A stretch of DNA of 64,000 nt from CAZAYY01 sp964489525 (GTDB lineage Bacteria; Chloroflexota; Anaerolineae; Anaerolineales; JABWBV01). Under the pieces are notes generated by a model. That model was not told the origin of the DNA, searched no databases, and worked only from the letters and a program-made list of their open reading frames with translations. The position numbers and the translations under genes are program-made. Shown here piece after piece: positions 42,744 to 50,345 of the stretch (positions are counted from its first letter, which is position 1; every line of letters begins with the position of its first letter). The DNA is taken from contig CAZAYY010000001.1 in NCBI GenBank assembly GCA_964489525.1, positions 62,001 through 126,000 of the forward strand, written 5' to 3'.

Positions 42744-42780
42744 AAAAAACTTCGTTTATTGAAGAATCTTTGTTTCCTAG
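42744..42780. repeat. AGAAAC-NNN-GTTTCT palindrome family, copy
   Basis: AAAACTTCGTTTATTGAAGA followed by ATCTTTGTTTCC forms one and a half copies of the palindrome just before the terminator. Confidence 0.6.
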
Positions 42781-42824
42781 GGCTGCTTGAAAAACTTCGG
42801 TTTTTTCGAGCAGCCTTTTTTTTT
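42781..42824 (+). terminator. Intrinsic terminator of the glycan locus
   Basis: GGCTGCTTGAAAAAC and GTTTTTTCGAGCAGCC pair in a long stem with one mismatch around a cUUCGg tetraloop, followed by nine Ts (42816-42824). The stem includes the AAACTTCGGTTT words of the palindrome family. Confidence 0.9.
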
Positions 42825-42865
42825 ATTCCAAGCACCAGTCCCATAGCTGAATTCGCAAGGGACGT

Positions 42866-42905
42866 AGAAGAAATTTTGTTTCTTGAAGAAACTTTATTGC
42901 TTCCA
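42866..42905. repeat. AGAAAC-NNN-GTTTCT palindrome family, double copy
   Basis: AGAAGAAATTTTGTTTCTTG is followed directly by AAGAAACTTTATTGCTTCC. It lies between the terminator and the stop codon of the minus-strand ABC gene. Confidence 0.75.
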
Positions 42906-42911
42906 CGTCGC

Positions 42912-44756
42912 CTAAATCGCCTGCCCCTTGAACTGGCTCCAATACAGGTTGTGGTAAAAACCACCGTGTGCAAGCAGCTGGTCGTGGGTGCCTTGTTCCA
43001 CAATCTGCCCCTGGTGGATTACCACCACGTTATCCGCATCCCGGATCGTACTCAGGCGGTGGGCAATCACAAAGCTGGTGCGGCCTTCCATCAGGCGCAG
43101 CAGGGATTTTTGGATGCGCGCTTCTGTACGGGTATCAACCGACGAAGTGGCTTCATCCAAAATCAAGATCGCAGGGTCGGCCAGGATGGCGCGGGCAATC
43201 GAAAGCAGCTGGCGCTGGCCCTGGCTCAGATTGCTGGCGCGTTCGGAAAGGCGGGTGTTGTATCCATCAGGCAGCTGGCGAATAAAATGGTCGGCATCTG
43301 CCAGACGGGCCGCCGCAATGACCTCTTCATCCGCAGCGTCCAGCCGGCCATAGCGAATATTTTCCAGCACGGTGTCGGCAAATAAAAAGGTGTCCTGCAG
43401 TACCAGGCCCAACTTCCGGCGCAAATCTTCCTTGCAAATGCTGCGCAGCTCCTGCCCATCCAGCCAGATATGCCCGGAATCCATTTCGTAAAAACGGGTC
43501 AGCAGGTTTATGATGGTAGTTTTGCCCGCCCCGGTGGGGCCAACCAGGGCGACCGTCTGCCCGGCGCTGGCCTGGAGGGTCATATTTTTAATGATAGGCA
43601 CACCTGGTTCATACCCAAATTGAACCTGGTCAAAGAGTACGTCACCCTTGAGGACCTTCAACCCAACCGCATCGGGTGGGTCCACAATCTCTACCGGCGC
43701 GTTGATAACATCAAAAACCCGCTCGGCGCCAGCCAGGGCCGCCTGGATGGCGTTGAACAGGTTGGCCAGCTGCTGCAAAGGACCAATAAAACTTTTCCCA
43801 TAGTTGATAAAGGTGGCAATCGTGCCCACGCTGACCAGACCTTGCAGCGCCAGGTAGCCGCCGTAGGAAGCCAGGATAATCACAAAAAAGTTCCCAAGTA
43901 CATTGGAAAGCGGCATGAGCATCATAGCATACACATTGGCAGACACCGCAGCCTGGTAGACTGCCTGGTTGCGTTCCCGAAAGGTTTCAATCACGGAATC
44001 GTTGCGCCGGAATGCCTTAACCACCTTTTGCCCACTGATGGCTTCTTCAATCACAGCGTTCATCCCGCCCAACTGCTTTTGCAATTCCCGAAAACCCTTG
44101 CGGGTGTAGGTGGCAATGAAATTGGTAAAAAACACCATGATGGGGATGATCAGAAGGGTGGCCAGCGCCAGCGATGGGTTAAGCACAAACATCGCCACCA
44201 CAATCCCCACCAGCGACAGGCTGCTGGCCACCAGGGCAGTGACATTTTGCGAAACAGCCTGGTTAATGGCATCAATGTCATTGGTCAAGCGGCTCATCAA
44301 TTCACCGGTGGCGTGGGTATCGAAAAATCGGATGGGCAGCTTCTGCATATGGTCAAACAAACTACGCCGCAGGTTTTTAAGAGCTCGCTGCGAAACCTGG
44401 GCCATCATCCAGTTGGCGATCACATGGAAAAAGTTGTACAAGAAATACGTCAGCAGCATTAACCCAGCAATCCGCAACAGGCCAGGTGCATCACCGCCGT
44501 TAATGAAGCGGTCAATCGCCACACCGATCAGGTACGGGCCAGTCAGGCCAAGCAGAGTATACACAACCACAGAAATGGTAACCAGAATCAGCCGGGTACG
44601 AAAAGGGCTGAGATAAGGCAGCAGCTGGCGCAAAGCGTTGCGCGGACTTTTGGCTTTTTCAACCTTGCCACGCATAGGCCCTCCGCCCCGGCCTGGCATG
44701 ACCCGGGGACGTTCGTCGCGAGGCGTAGATTCGGGGGTAGTGGTATGGGTACTCAT
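42912..44756 (-). CDS. ABC exporter half-transporter, catalytically canonical subunit
   Basis: A 614-residue type IV ABC exporter subunit with six N-terminal transmembrane helices and a C-terminal ATPase. Walker A is GPTGAGKTT, the signature is LSQGQ, Walker B is LILDEATSSVD with the catalytic Glu, and the switch is IAHRLST with its His. With the partner (44753-46660) it would form a heterodimeric drug or lipid exporter like BmrCD or TM287/288. The LSQGQ signature is the degenerate one, pairing with the partner's defective Walker B, while its own Walker site pairs with the partner's canonical LSGGQ. The start overlaps the partner's stop by four bases. MarR control is likely. Confidence 0.93.
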   Translation of the reverse strand: MSTHTTTPESTPRDERPRVMPGRGGGPMRGKVEKAKSPRNALRQLLPYLSPFRTRLILVTISVVVYTLLGLTGPYLIGVAIDRFINGGDAPGLLRIAGLMLLTYFLYNFFHVIANWMMAQVSQRALKNLRRSLFDHMQKLPIRFFDTHATGELMSRLTNDIDAINQAVSQNVTALVASSLSLVGIVVAMFVLNPSLALATLLIIPIMVFFTNFIATYTRKGFRELQKQLGGMNAVIEEAISGQKVVKAFRRNDSVIETFRERNQAVYQAAVSANVYAMMLMPLSNVLGNFFVIILASYGGYLALQGLVSVGTIATFINYGKSFIGPLQQLANLFNAIQAALAGAERVFDVINAPVEIVDPPDAVGLKVLKGDVLFDQVQFGYEPGVPIIKNMTLQASAGQTVALVGPTGAGKTTIINLLTRFYEMDSGHIWLDGQELRSICKEDLRRKLGLVLQDTFLFADTVLENIRYGRLDAADEEVIAAARLADADHFIRQLPDGYNTRLSERASNLSQGQRQLLSIARAILADPAILILDEATSSVDTRTEARIQKSLLRLMEGRTSFVIAHRLSTIRDADNVVVIHQGQIVEQGTHDQLLAHGGFYHNLYWSQFKGQAI

Positions 44757-46660
44757 GATGGGTTTGCCCCCGTAAGAAACGATATTTCCTCTGGGGCATC
44801 TTTATTTCCTAAATGCATTTGGCGGTCGGCTTCGTGAAGCCCATTCCCAAGCTGGGAGGCATAAATTTCCTGGTAGATGGGACTGGTTTCCAGCAGCTCG
44901 GCATGGGTACCTTCGGCAACAATCTCTTCCCGATCAATCACAACAATCTTGTCCGCCTTAAGCACCGTACTGATCCGCTGGGCAACCACAATCGTTGTGG
45001 GCACAATCATTGTGGGCACAATCGTTGTGGGCTGAAAATCTTTGGGTGCAGACCCTTCGGCCAACCCGGCAAGCAAGCCGGCATGAATTTTGGTCTCCGT
45101 TTCCACGTCCACCGCACTGGTGCTGTCATCCAGAATTAGGATTTTTGGTTGCAAAATGGCCGCACGCGCAATCGCGATACGCTGTTTTTGCCCTCCAGAA
45201 AGGTTCACGCCGCGCTCTTCGACATGCGTGTCATACCCCCGGGGAAGATTGAGAATAAAATCGTGAGCCTGGGCAATTTTGGCAGCCGCGACCACTTCTT
45301 CATCGCTGGCTTCCGGACGTCCATAGCGAATGTTATCGCGCACGGAACCCGAAAACAAAATCGTCTCCTGCGGCACAATCCCAATCTGTGCCAGGAGCGA
45401 ATCCTGGCGAATGGTGCGGATATCAACACCATCCACTTCCACAGATCCACTGGTTGGGTCGTAAAAGCGGGGGATTAAATGAACCAGTGTGGTTTTGCCG
45501 GAACCAGTGGCGCCCAGAATTGCCGTCGTTTTCCCTGCAGGGATGGTTAAATTGAGATTGCGCAGCACTGGCAAACGCGGGGAATCCATCGCCGGATTGC
45601 TGTATTGAAACGACACCTGCTTAAACTCAACCTGGAGTGGACGATGATTGGAGAAACTTGCACCCCTAAGAACCGAAAGTTCCTCTAAAACCTCCGGTTC
45701 TCGAACCTGTGGTTCCGTATCCAGGACCTCGTTAATCCGCCGGGCCGAGGCAATGCCATTGGCCCACACATTGGCCAGCATCGTCATCATCAACAACGGC
45801 CCCATTGTGGTGGATAGGTAATTGATGAAGGCCACAATCTGGCCATCGGTCATGGTGCCCTGGATTACCCGCAGACCGCCTGCATAAACCACCAGGACAA
45901 TCCCAATATTGACCAGAAAGGTGAGCAGGGGCGAGAGCGTGGACATGAAGGTCATCACGTGGATATTGCGGTCGGTCAGGTCTTCATTGGCCGCTTCAAA
46001 GCGCTCATTTTCGCGATCAGCGCGCACAAAAGCCTTGACCAGGCGGGCGCCGGCAATGTTTTCCTGCAAAACAGTGTTGAGATTATCCAATTTTTGCTGG
46101 ATGGTCATGAAAAGGGGTTCCATTTTAATGCTGAAAGCCACAATAATCGCCCCCGTAACCAGCAGCAGCGGCAGCATGCGCAGAGCCAGGCCCGGGTTGG
46201 TGGTAAACATCAGCACCAGGCTGCCGATCATCAGCAGCGGGGCACGGGTGCCAATCCGCAGGGAGACCTGCAGCACCCGCTGGACTGCGCTGGTGTCGCT
46301 GGAGAGGCGCACCATCAACCGTCCCGTGGTGAAATGATCAATATTGGCGTATGAAAAGGACTGAATCTTAACAAATAGCGCCTCGCGTAGATCGCGGGCC
46401 ACCCCTTCCCCGGCCTGGATCGAAAAAAGATTATTGCCCAGCGCCAGGGTGAACTGCAGTAGCGAAAGCCCAATCATGATCGCCGAGGTCTGGATCACCA
46501 CGGGCATATTGCCAGCGTTGACACCCTGGTCAATAATGCGCTGAATCAGGCGCGGAATGGTCAGGTCAATTACCAACACCGAGGTAAGCAGCAGCAGGGA
46601 AAACACGGCCAGCCGGGTATAGGGTTTAACAAAATAGAGGAGTTTTCGGATGTGGGGCAT
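44753..46660 (-). CDS. ABC exporter half-transporter, degenerate-site subunit
   Basis: A 635-residue half-transporter with six transmembrane helices and an ATPase. Walker A is GATGSGKTTL and the signature canonical LSGGQ, but Walker B reads LILDDSTSAVD with Asp in place of the catalytic Glu, and the switch reads VVAQRIST with Gln in place of His, the mark of the non-catalytic site in heterodimeric exporters. Just before the switch, three tandem 15-base units (44987-45031) encode TTIVP TMIVP TTIVV, lengthening the strand region by about ten residues. The C-terminus (PEEISFLTGANPS) includes a copy of the AGAAAC palindrome. It starts six bases after the marR stop. Confidence 0.93.
   Translation of the reverse strand: MPHIRKLLYFVKPYTRLAVFSLLLLTSVLVIDLTIPRLIQRIIDQGVNAGNMPVVIQTSAIMIGLSLLQFTLALGNNLFSIQAGEGVARDLREALFVKIQSFSYANIDHFTTGRLMVRLSSDTSAVQRVLQVSLRIGTRAPLLMIGSLVLMFTTNPGLALRMLPLLLVTGAIIVAFSIKMEPLFMTIQQKLDNLNTVLQENIAGARLVKAFVRADRENERFEAANEDLTDRNIHVMTFMSTLSPLLTFLVNIGIVLVVYAGGLRVIQGTMTDGQIVAFINYLSTTMGPLLMMTMLANVWANGIASARRINEVLDTEPQVREPEVLEELSVLRGASFSNHRPLQVEFKQVSFQYSNPAMDSPRLPVLRNLNLTIPAGKTTAILGATGSGKTTLVHLIPRFYDPTSGSVEVDGVDIRTIRQDSLLAQIGIVPQETILFSGSVRDNIRYGRPEASDEEVVAAAKIAQAHDFILNLPRGYDTHVEERGVNLSGGQKQRIAIARAAILQPKILILDDSTSAVDVETETKIHAGLLAGLAEGSAPKDFQPTTIVPTMIVPTTIVVAQRISTVLKADKIVVIDREEIVAEGTHAELLETSPIYQEIYASQLGNGLHEADRQMHLGNKDAPEEISFLTGANPS
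44987..45031 (-). repeat. Three tandem 15-base palindromic units inside the ABC ATPase
   Basis: CACAATCGTTGTGGG occurs at 44987, 45002 (one change, CATTG) and 45017. Each unit contains the palindrome CACAA-TCG-TTGTG. Being 15 bases long, the array keeps the reading frame. Confidence 0.9.
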
Positions 46661-46666
46661 CGTTGT

Positions 46667-47239
46667 TCAGACCTTTTTAGATACTTCGTCGCGAGAAACT
46701 TCGTTCCTTGAAGAAACTTCGTTTCTTAAGGCCGATTGTAAAAGTGCCAGGCCCGAGGCAATGGTGTGCAGATCTTCGGGACCCAGAAGTTCCATTTTCT
46801 CCATCATCCAGACCCGGTTTTGTTGAAAAATCTGGCTGAGCAGATCTTCCCCGTGCGGCGTCAGCGCCAGGTGGACAAAACGCCGGTCGCCCCGGGCTTC
46901 GTGACGGGTGATCAACCCCTTTTCCACCAGCAAATCGGCTGCCTGGCTGATGGCAGAACGGCTGATCTGGCGTGCATCGGCAATGTCTTTGACCGAAGTC
47001 AGGCCTTTGCGGATGTGGCGCAGTACGTGGAACTGTTCCACACTAATTTCAAATTGTTCGATGGCAATCCCACGGACGTGACTGCGAACAAGGTTCCACA
47101 CCCAGGGTATGGTTTCCCAAAACTGTTCAATAGCTTCCCTGGCAAGGTTCTGGTGATCCTGGAAGATACTCGTTTCTTTCGGGTCTTCGGCTGGAAACTC
47201 TGAAAAAACTTCGTTTCCTATGGGTATTTTGCCTGGCAT
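46667..47239 (-). CDS. MarR-family transcriptional regulator
   Basis: A 190-residue winged-helix repressor, first gene of the operon with the two ABC subunits. The DNA-binding core is VEQFHVLRHIRKGLTSVKDI, then ARQISRSAISQAADLLVEKG (recognition helix) and the wing LITRHEARGDRRFVHLALTPHGE. It is longer than usual at both ends: the N-terminus (IGNEVFSEFPAEDPKETSIF) and the C-terminus (RNEVSSRNEVSRDEVS) are encoded by copies of the AGAAAC palindrome. A near-perfect 12-1-12 palindrome overlaps its promoter, consistent with autorepression relieved by a drug-like ligand. Confidence 0.92.
   Translation of the reverse strand: MPGKIPIGNEVFSEFPAEDPKETSIFQDHQNLAREAIEQFWETIPWVWNLVRSHVRGIAIEQFEISVEQFHVLRHIRKGLTSVKDIADARQISRSAISQAADLLVEKGLITRHEARGDRRFVHLALTPHGEDLLSQIFQQNRVWMMEKMELLGPEDLHTIASGLALLQSALRNEVSSRNEVSRDEVSKKV
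46691..46730. repeat. AGAAAC-NNN-GTTTCT palindrome family, double copy at the marR 3' end
   Basis: GCGAGAAACTTCGTTCCTTG and AAGAAACTTCGTTTCTTAAG stand in tandem and are translated on the minus strand as RNEVSSRNEVS. A further single copy (AAAAAACTTCGTTTCC, about 47204-47219) encodes part of the marR N-terminus. Confidence 0.8.
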
Positions 47240-47255
47240 AATTACACCTATAAAT

Positions 47256-47280
47256 TAATCATTAAGTTACTTAACGATTA
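47256..47280 (-). promoter_or_regulatory. Probable MarR operator
   Basis: Arms TAATCATTAAGT (47256-47267) and ACTTAACGATTA (47269-47280) are inverted repeats with one mismatch around a single central base. The site overlaps the -10 and start region of the marR promoter. The length and AT-rich symmetry fit MarR-family operators. Confidence 0.8.
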
Positions 47281-47305
47281 TATCCATGAATCAAACCCAT
47301 GACAA
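47277..47305 (-). promoter_or_regulatory. Promoter of the marR-ABC operon
   Basis: On the minus strand TTGTCA (47305-47300) and TATAAT (47282-47277) are 17 bases apart, one mismatch from consensus. The operator covers the -10. Transcription would start about 31 bases before the marR ATG. Confidence 0.78.
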
Positions 47306-47426
47306 GCCCGGTCGCAGCAAGGGGAACAGATACGGGGTCGCTGCAAAAAAGATATAATTCGCGAGAAACCACATCCTGTTTTTCCAGGCTCCCGGCTTTG
47401 CCCGGTCGCCTGCAAGGTAGATTGAC

Positions 47427-47894
47427 ATGACCCAAATCAACCCCGAAAGTTCGGTGAAAAAATATATTAAGGCCTTTTTCCGCATCCTGCTGGGTGTGCT
47501 GCTGGCGCAAGCTGGAATTGCCCACCTGACCTTCGCCCGGGCAGAGTTCCTGGCACAGGTACCTGGCTGGCTACCGGGTATGGGAACACTCTACAGCGCA
47601 GACACGGTGGTTGTGCTTTCAGGCGTGGTAGAAATTCTTTTGGGGGTGGCGCTGGTGCTGCTGCCCCAGCGTGCGCTGGTGGGTTGGCTGACGGCGGCAT
47701 TTTTTATTGCCATCTTTCCTGGCAACATTTCGCAGTATGTCAACCAGATTGACGCATTTGGGCTAACTACAGATACAGCACGGTTTGTCCGTTTATTTTT
47801 CCAACCTGTGTTGGTCGCCTGGGCGCTTTGGTCCACCAGTGCTCCATTGAAATTTCCCAAAAAAGCAGGATCATCAACTATACACCCGCGCTGA
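47427..47894 (+). CDS. DoxX-like membrane protein
   Basis: A 155-residue protein with four hydrophobic segments in the DoxX/DoxD pattern: RILLGVLLAQAGIAHLTFARAEF in helix 1, VVVLSGVVEILLGVALVLLP in helix 2, then WLTAAFFIAIFPGNISQYV and a final helix. The GIAHL/F-x-P arrangement and length fit the DoxX superfamily of membrane proteins sometimes linked with oxidoreductases or stress. It is transcribed away from marR. A TATAAT at 47353-47358 may be its -10, without a good -35. Function unknown. Confidence 0.75.
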   Translation: MTQINPESSVKKYIKAFFRILLGVLLAQAGIAHLTFARAEFLAQVPGWLPGMGTLYSADTVVVLSGVVEILLGVALVLLPQRALVGWLTAAFFIAIFPGNISQYVNQIDAFGLTTDTARFVRLFFQPVLVAWALWSTSAPLKFPKKAGSSTIHPR

Positions 47895-48028
47895 GCACTA
47901 AAGTACGGCGAAAGATTTTATATCGGGGCACAATGGATCGGACAGCACCGGTTCATCCAAAGATGGGCGCTGGTTCTCATGGAAAAACAAGGTTGCCTGG
48001 TTACAATTAGGAATGAATATCCAGTTTT

Positions 48029-48057
48029 TTGACCTGAATCTACCATTCGTGTCTAAA
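48029..48057 (+). promoter_or_regulatory. Probable promoter of the P450 gene
   Basis: TTGACC (48029-48034) and TCTAAA (48052-48057) with a 17-base spacer lie 22 bases before the ATG; AGAAAGG (48063-48069) is a fair ribosome-binding site. The -10 is weak. Confidence 0.55.
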
Positions 48058-48079
48058 TTTTTCAGAAAGGTTTATCACA

Positions 48080-49333
48080 ATGTCTTTAACTCAAAGTAAC
48101 CTCACTTCAGCCACTGGGGTCCGCATCCCAACCGAGTTTAGTGATGCAGCTTTCCGCGCCAACCCCTACCCATTCTATGCCGAGATGCGCAAAAATGCCC
48201 CCGTGGTCTCGATGAAAGCCATCTTTGGACAGCCAGCCTGGCTGATTACCCGCTATGAAGACGTGGTCAATGCCCTCAAAGACCCGCACTTCTCCAATGA
48301 TCCCAAAGTGCTCGCCCAAGACCGCAACCAGATGCGCTCCTGGTGGATGCCTAAGGTGTTTTCGATTTTGCAAGAAAGCATGATCACGAGTGACAACGCC
48401 GAACACCAACGCCTGCGCGGCCTGGTGCACCTGGCTTTCACCCCCAAGCGGATCGAGCAAATTACCGCCCGGGCGGAGCAGGTAACCCATGACCTGCTCG
48501 ACCAGACTGCCCGCAAAAATTCCATTGACCTGATTCGCGAATTTGCCCTGCCGCTGCCGCTCACAATCATTTCAGACCTGATGGGCGTGCCAGAAAAAGA
48601 GCGGATGGGGTTCTACCATGCTGTTTCACCCTTTTTGGACAGCATGGCCGGCAGCCCGCTGCGCATGTTGGCCCAAATCCCCAACGCCAACCGCTTGCTG
48701 CGCTTTTTCCAGCGCATGATCGCCCTGCGCCGGGCCGACCCGCAAGACGACTTGATCACTGCCCTGGTGCAGGCTGAACAGGCTGGCGACCGCCTGAGCG
48801 AAGATGAACTGCTTTCGATGATTTTCTTGCTGCTGCTCGCCGGGCATGAAACCACTGTCAACCTGATTGGCAACGGCACCCTGGCGCTGCTTGAATTTCC
48901 CGACCAGATGGAGCTGCTGCACAACACTCCGACCTTGATTGACCGGGCGGTGGAAGAGCTGCTGCGCTACGGCAACCCCGTCGAACACGGCACCAACCGC
49001 ATCGTTAAAGAAGACGTCACCTTGCACGGGGTGACCATCCCCAAGCACAGTGCGGTGCTGCTCATGCTGGCATCGGCCAACCGGGATGAAAATGCCTTTG
49101 AAAACCCCGACCGCCTGGACCTCAACCGCCATCCCAACCGGCATGTTTCCTTTGGCCTGGGTGTCCACTACTGCCTGGGAGCACCCCTGGCGCGCCTGGA
49201 GGGTAAAATTGCCATCCAGGCCCTGGCAGAGCGGTTCCCACATATGCGCCTGACCGTGCGTCCAGACCAAATTGCCTGGCGCACTGCGGTGGCCGTGCGT
49301 GGGGTGAAAGCCCTGCCCGTAAAACTGGTGTAG
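48080..49333 (+). CDS. Cytochrome P450
   Basis: A 417-residue soluble bacterial P450. The oxygen-activation helix I is LLLAGHETTVNLIGN near residue 255, the E-x-x-R pair lies in VEELLRYGNP, and the heme loop is FGLGVHYCLGAPLAR with the thiolate Cys365. Bacterial P450s of this length (CYP107/CYP109-like) take electrons from ferredoxin and oxidise small molecules; no ferredoxin or reductase gene is adjacent. A short tract of AGAAAC-type repeats follows its stop. The substrate cannot be inferred. Confidence 0.95.
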   Translation: MSLTQSNLTSATGVRIPTEFSDAAFRANPYPFYAEMRKNAPVVSMKAIFGQPAWLITRYEDVVNALKDPHFSNDPKVLAQDRNQMRSWWMPKVFSILQESMITSDNAEHQRLRGLVHLAFTPKRIEQITARAEQVTHDLLDQTARKNSIDLIREFALPLPLTIISDLMGVPEKERMGFYHAVSPFLDSMAGSPLRMLAQIPNANRLLRFFQRMIALRRADPQDDLITALVQAEQAGDRLSEDELLSMIFLLLLAGHETTVNLIGNGTLALLEFPDQMELLHNTPTLIDRAVEELLRYGNPVEHGTNRIVKEDVTLHGVTIPKHSAVLLMLASANRDENAFENPDRLDLNRHPNRHVSFGLGVHYCLGAPLARLEGKIAIQALAERFPHMRLTVRPDQIAWRTAVAVRGVKALPVKLV

Positions 49334-49450
49334 AAACTTCGCTTCTTCTAAAACCCCTGGGTGGGGTAACAAAAAGGACCCAAAGTGTTTCACACACAAA
49401 GAAACTTTACCAGGTAAAGTCAACCCCGTATGGAAAACTTCGTTTTCACA
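49332..49450. repeat. AGAAAC palindrome copies between P450 and HAD genes
   Basis: AGAAACTTCGCTTCTTC (49332-49348) overlaps the P450 stop, AAAGAAACTTTACC lies at about 49398, and GGAAAACTTCGTTTTCACAG (49432-49451) forms the first codons of the next gene. The last copy places the HAD start codon directly at the edge of the repeat. Confidence 0.7.
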
Positions 49451-50266
49451 GACCCGCGTAAACCCAACGCTGGCGCCTACGACGCCTATATTTTCGACCT
49501 GGACGGAACGGTCTACCTGGGAAATGAACTGCTGCCGCATGCCGGCGAAACCCTGCTCGCCCTGCGCCGCCTGGGCCGCCGCACTGTTTTCCTCTCCAAT
49601 AACCCCACCCACACCCGGCAAAGCTACGCCGAAAAACTCACTCGCCTGGGTATTCCCACGCCGCCAGAAGATGTTCTCAACTCTTCGGCAGTCATGGTGA
49701 ACTTTCTGCTCGAAACCATGCCTGGTGCACGCCTGTTTGTGATCGGTGAAACACCCTTGCAAGAAGAACTGAGTGCGGCCGGGTTTAAGCTCGTGGAAAA
49801 TCTACCCGGCGCTGGCGCGGCGAACCGTATCCAGGCTGTAATTGCCAGCTTTGACCGCACCTTTGTTTACCGCAAGCTGCAAATTGCCTTCGACGCCATC
49901 TGGGCGGGAGCGCGCTTTTTTGCAACCAACGCCGACCGCTACTGCCCGGTCCCCGGCGGCGGAGAGCCAGACGCCGCCGCCATCATTGCCGCCATCGAAG
50001 CCTGCACCAACACCAAGGTAGAAGCGGTGGTGGGCAAGCCTTCAGCCTACATGGCCAGGGCCATTTTAAATCTGGTGGGAGTGCCGCCCGAAAGATGCCT
50101 GATCACCGGCGACCGGCTGGAAACGGATGTGCTGATGGGCCTGAACGCCGGCATGCACACCGCGCTGACCCTGACGGGCGCCACCCGCCTGGAAGAAATC
50201 GCCCCATCCGGGATTACACCCACATACACCATCCGCAACCTGGGCGAACTGCTTGAAGAAACCTAG
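49430..50266 (+). CDS. NagD-type HAD-IIA hydrolase
   Basis: A 278-residue HAD phosphatase, probably acting on sugar phosphates or nucleotides. Motif 1 is IFDLDGTVYLG with the nucleophilic Asp, motif 2 FLSNNPTH, motif 3 lysine in VVGKPSAYM, and motif 4 ITGDRLETDVLMGLNAGMHTAL. The C2-type cap between motifs 2 and 3 defines the IIA/NagD group. The first residues (MENFVFTDP) and the stop region (GAAGAAACCTAGTTTC, 50256-50272) come from copies of the AGAAAC palindrome. It ends just before a bidirectional terminator. Confidence 0.9.
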   Translation: MENFVFTDPRKPNAGAYDAYIFDLDGTVYLGNELLPHAGETLLALRRLGRRTVFLSNNPTHTRQSYAEKLTRLGIPTPPEDVLNSSAVMVNFLLETMPGARLFVIGETPLQEELSAAGFKLVENLPGAGAANRIQAVIASFDRTFVYRKLQIAFDAIWAGARFFATNADRYCPVPGGGEPDAAAIIAAIEACTNTKVEAVVGKPSAYMARAILNLVGVPPERCLITGDRLETDVLMGLNAGMHTALTLTGATRLEEIAPSGITPTYTIRNLGELLEET

Positions 50267-50310
50267 TTTCTTAATCTGCAAGCCAAATTCAAACCGGTTG
50301 GTAAAGTAAA

Positions 50311-50336
50311 AACGAGCCCGCAGGCTCGTTTTTTTT
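50311..50336. terminator. Bidirectional intrinsic terminator
   Basis: AACGAGCC-cgca-GGCTCGTT forms a perfect eight-base stem followed by six Ts on the plus strand and, read the other way, by a T-rich stretch. It separates the convergent HAD and TadG-like genes. Confidence 0.9.
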
Positions 50337-50345
50337 ATTTAGAAA

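Noticed and set aside
43470..44462. 330-codon plus-strand frame opposite the ABC gene
   Set aside because: It is the antisense of a strongly supported ABC exporter gene, has no family motif and a composition typical of a shadow.
48626..49762. 378-codon minus-strand frame across P450 and HAD genes
   Set aside because: It spans two well-supported plus-strand genes and a repeat-rich spacer.
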